Shown here: positions 5,103 through 5,717 of the stretch, in pieces | Layout: the number at the start of each line of letters is the position of its first letter | Position numbering within the stretch: position 1 is the stretch's first letter | Assembly: GCA_012728775.1 (NCBI GenBank) | Contig: JAAYEN010000034.1 | Coordinates: forward strand, 1 to 5,717 | Length of the DNA stretch: 5,717 bases | Direction: 5' to 3' | DNA from: Tissierellia bacterium | GTDB lineage: Bacteria > Bacillota_A > Clostridia > Tissierellales > Peptoniphilaceae | The notes under the pieces: generated by a model | Databases searched by the model: none | What the model was told of the DNA's origin: nothing | Seen by the model: only the letters and a program-made list of their open reading frames with translations | Program-made: the position numbers and the translations under genes

Positions 5103-5656
5103 ACCTTAGCAACTACTCGACAAGGAAGTCCTGTCATTCCTTCATAATTCATTGGATAAGTATTGGCGATGAAGTACTCATTGCTTTCGGCTAGAGATTT
5201 TAGATTTACCAGGTTTTCTATGATAAATACACCTCTATCTGCGCAAATTTGATCCATTGGACTATGTTCCTTGCCTCTTCTAACTCCAGCAAAATCTATC
5301 CCAATTATAGAAATATTTTTATCTAGCAATGTATTAATTAATTTTACATCTAGATGTGGATGATCTTTATAGTATTCCTTTGTTCCGTAATCTATTTTTT
5401 CAATGAATCCCGTATAAAACCCCACAAACATATTTTCTTCAATCTTTTCCATATTGATATCGGAAATTGCAATTTCTCTATCTCCAATTTGACTTACATC
5501 AAAAACTATAGCTTTCCTTTCCGTATATTCCAATGGGAACACTTTGTTCATTACGTCGAAATGTGTCCCTAAATGTCCCACTAAAGCAGTTTTTTCATTT
5601 CCTTGTGCGTCTTTTACCATTTTTGGTGTAATTTTTAGGGTTAAATCTATTAGCAT
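5099..5656 (-). CDS. Cyclase family protein (kynurenine formamidase-like fold)
   Basis: This 185-residue protein belongs to the metal-dependent cyclase family (COG1878 type), which includes bacterial kynurenine formamidase (KynB) and hydrolases of cyclic or amide substrates. It opens with LIDLTLKIT (2-10), typical of the family, then the metal motif GHLGTHFD with His28, His32 and Asp34. It continues with FVGFYTGF (77-84), HPHL (99-102), GIDFAG (119-124) and FIIENLVNL (144-152), where Glu147 aligns with the family's conserved Glu. The length is slightly short compared with about 200-210 residues in KynB. The usual HxGTHxDxPxH motif is incomplete: the Pro is Met36 and the last His is Lys38. Near the C-terminus the expected ligand His, twelve residues before Glu147, is Asp135. 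The start ATG 5656 has GGAGGA six bases upstream. The substrate is unknown, and a kynurenine role is not supported by any neighbour here. Confidence 0.82.
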   Translation of the reverse strand: MLIDLTLKITPKMVKDAQGNEKTALVGHLGTHFDVMNKVFPLEYTERKAIVFDVSQIGDREIAISDINMEKIEENMFVGFYTGFIEKIDYGTKEYYKDHPHLDVKLINTLLDKNISIIGIDFAGVRRGKEHSPMDQICADRGVFIIENLVNLKSLAESNEYFIANTYPMNYEGMTGLPCRVVAKV

Positions 5657-5717
5657 CTTCTATCCTCCAAAATTATTATTTTTCAATTAAGCAATTTTCG
5701 TATAAATATTGATTCCA
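5657..5717 (-). other. Upstream leader of the cyclase-family gene, cut by window edge
   Basis: These 61 bases contain the GGAGGA ribosome site (5663-5668) and then very AT-rich DNA. I see no convincing -35/-10 pair and no coding sequence. Whether the gene has its own promoter or is read from an upstream gene cannot be decided from this window. Confidence 0.5.

Noticed and set aside
5354..5572. Plus-strand open frame of 72 codons
   Set aside because: It is antisense to the cyclase-family gene, has no ribosome site, and contains no recognisable domain.

Overview
The window reads as a chromosomal segment of a low-GC, Gram-positive anaerobe (Clostridia or Tissierellia type). The reasons are strongly AT-rich intergenic DNA, consensus AGGAGG-type ribosome binding sites before nearly every gene, short intrinsic terminators with U-tracts, and standard-code use of TAA, TAG and TGA stops. 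The lineage is an inference from style, not from a marker gene. No rRNA, tRNA, insertion sequence, phage gene or CRISPR array is visible.

Seven genes are present and all lie on the minus strand, so transcription runs from high to low coordinates. In that order they are: a cyclase/kynurenine-formamidase-fold protein (5099-5656), a GNAT acetyltransferase (4610-5020), a xylose-isomerase-like TIM-barrel protein (3629-4582), a CsbD-family stress protein with a repeat tail (3230-3538), RidA (2739-3119), a dicarboxylate/amino acid:cation symporter family transporter (1290-2546), and the RNA ligase RtcB (1-1196, cut by the left edge a few residues before its end).

Most genes are separate transcription units. 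Clear intrinsic terminators follow the cyclase, CsbD, RidA and transporter genes, and a weaker one may follow the TIM-barrel gene. The only probable operon is GNAT plus TIM-barrel, with a 27-base gap. Themes are housekeeping and stress metabolism: imine detoxification, solute uptake, RNA repair, general stress and small-molecule modification. The sequence does not show a pathway linking all of them.

The points most worth a second look are: a perfect 28-bp palindrome covering the ridA promoter; a CsbD protein with three 11-residue repeats at its C-terminus; a transporter that lacks several residues used for Na+ and amino-acid binding in characterised relatives; a cyclase-fold protein lacking part of the usual metal-ligand set; and a strong terminator-like hairpin abutting the ribosome binding site of the GNAT gene. 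I see no convincing new defence or mobile system.
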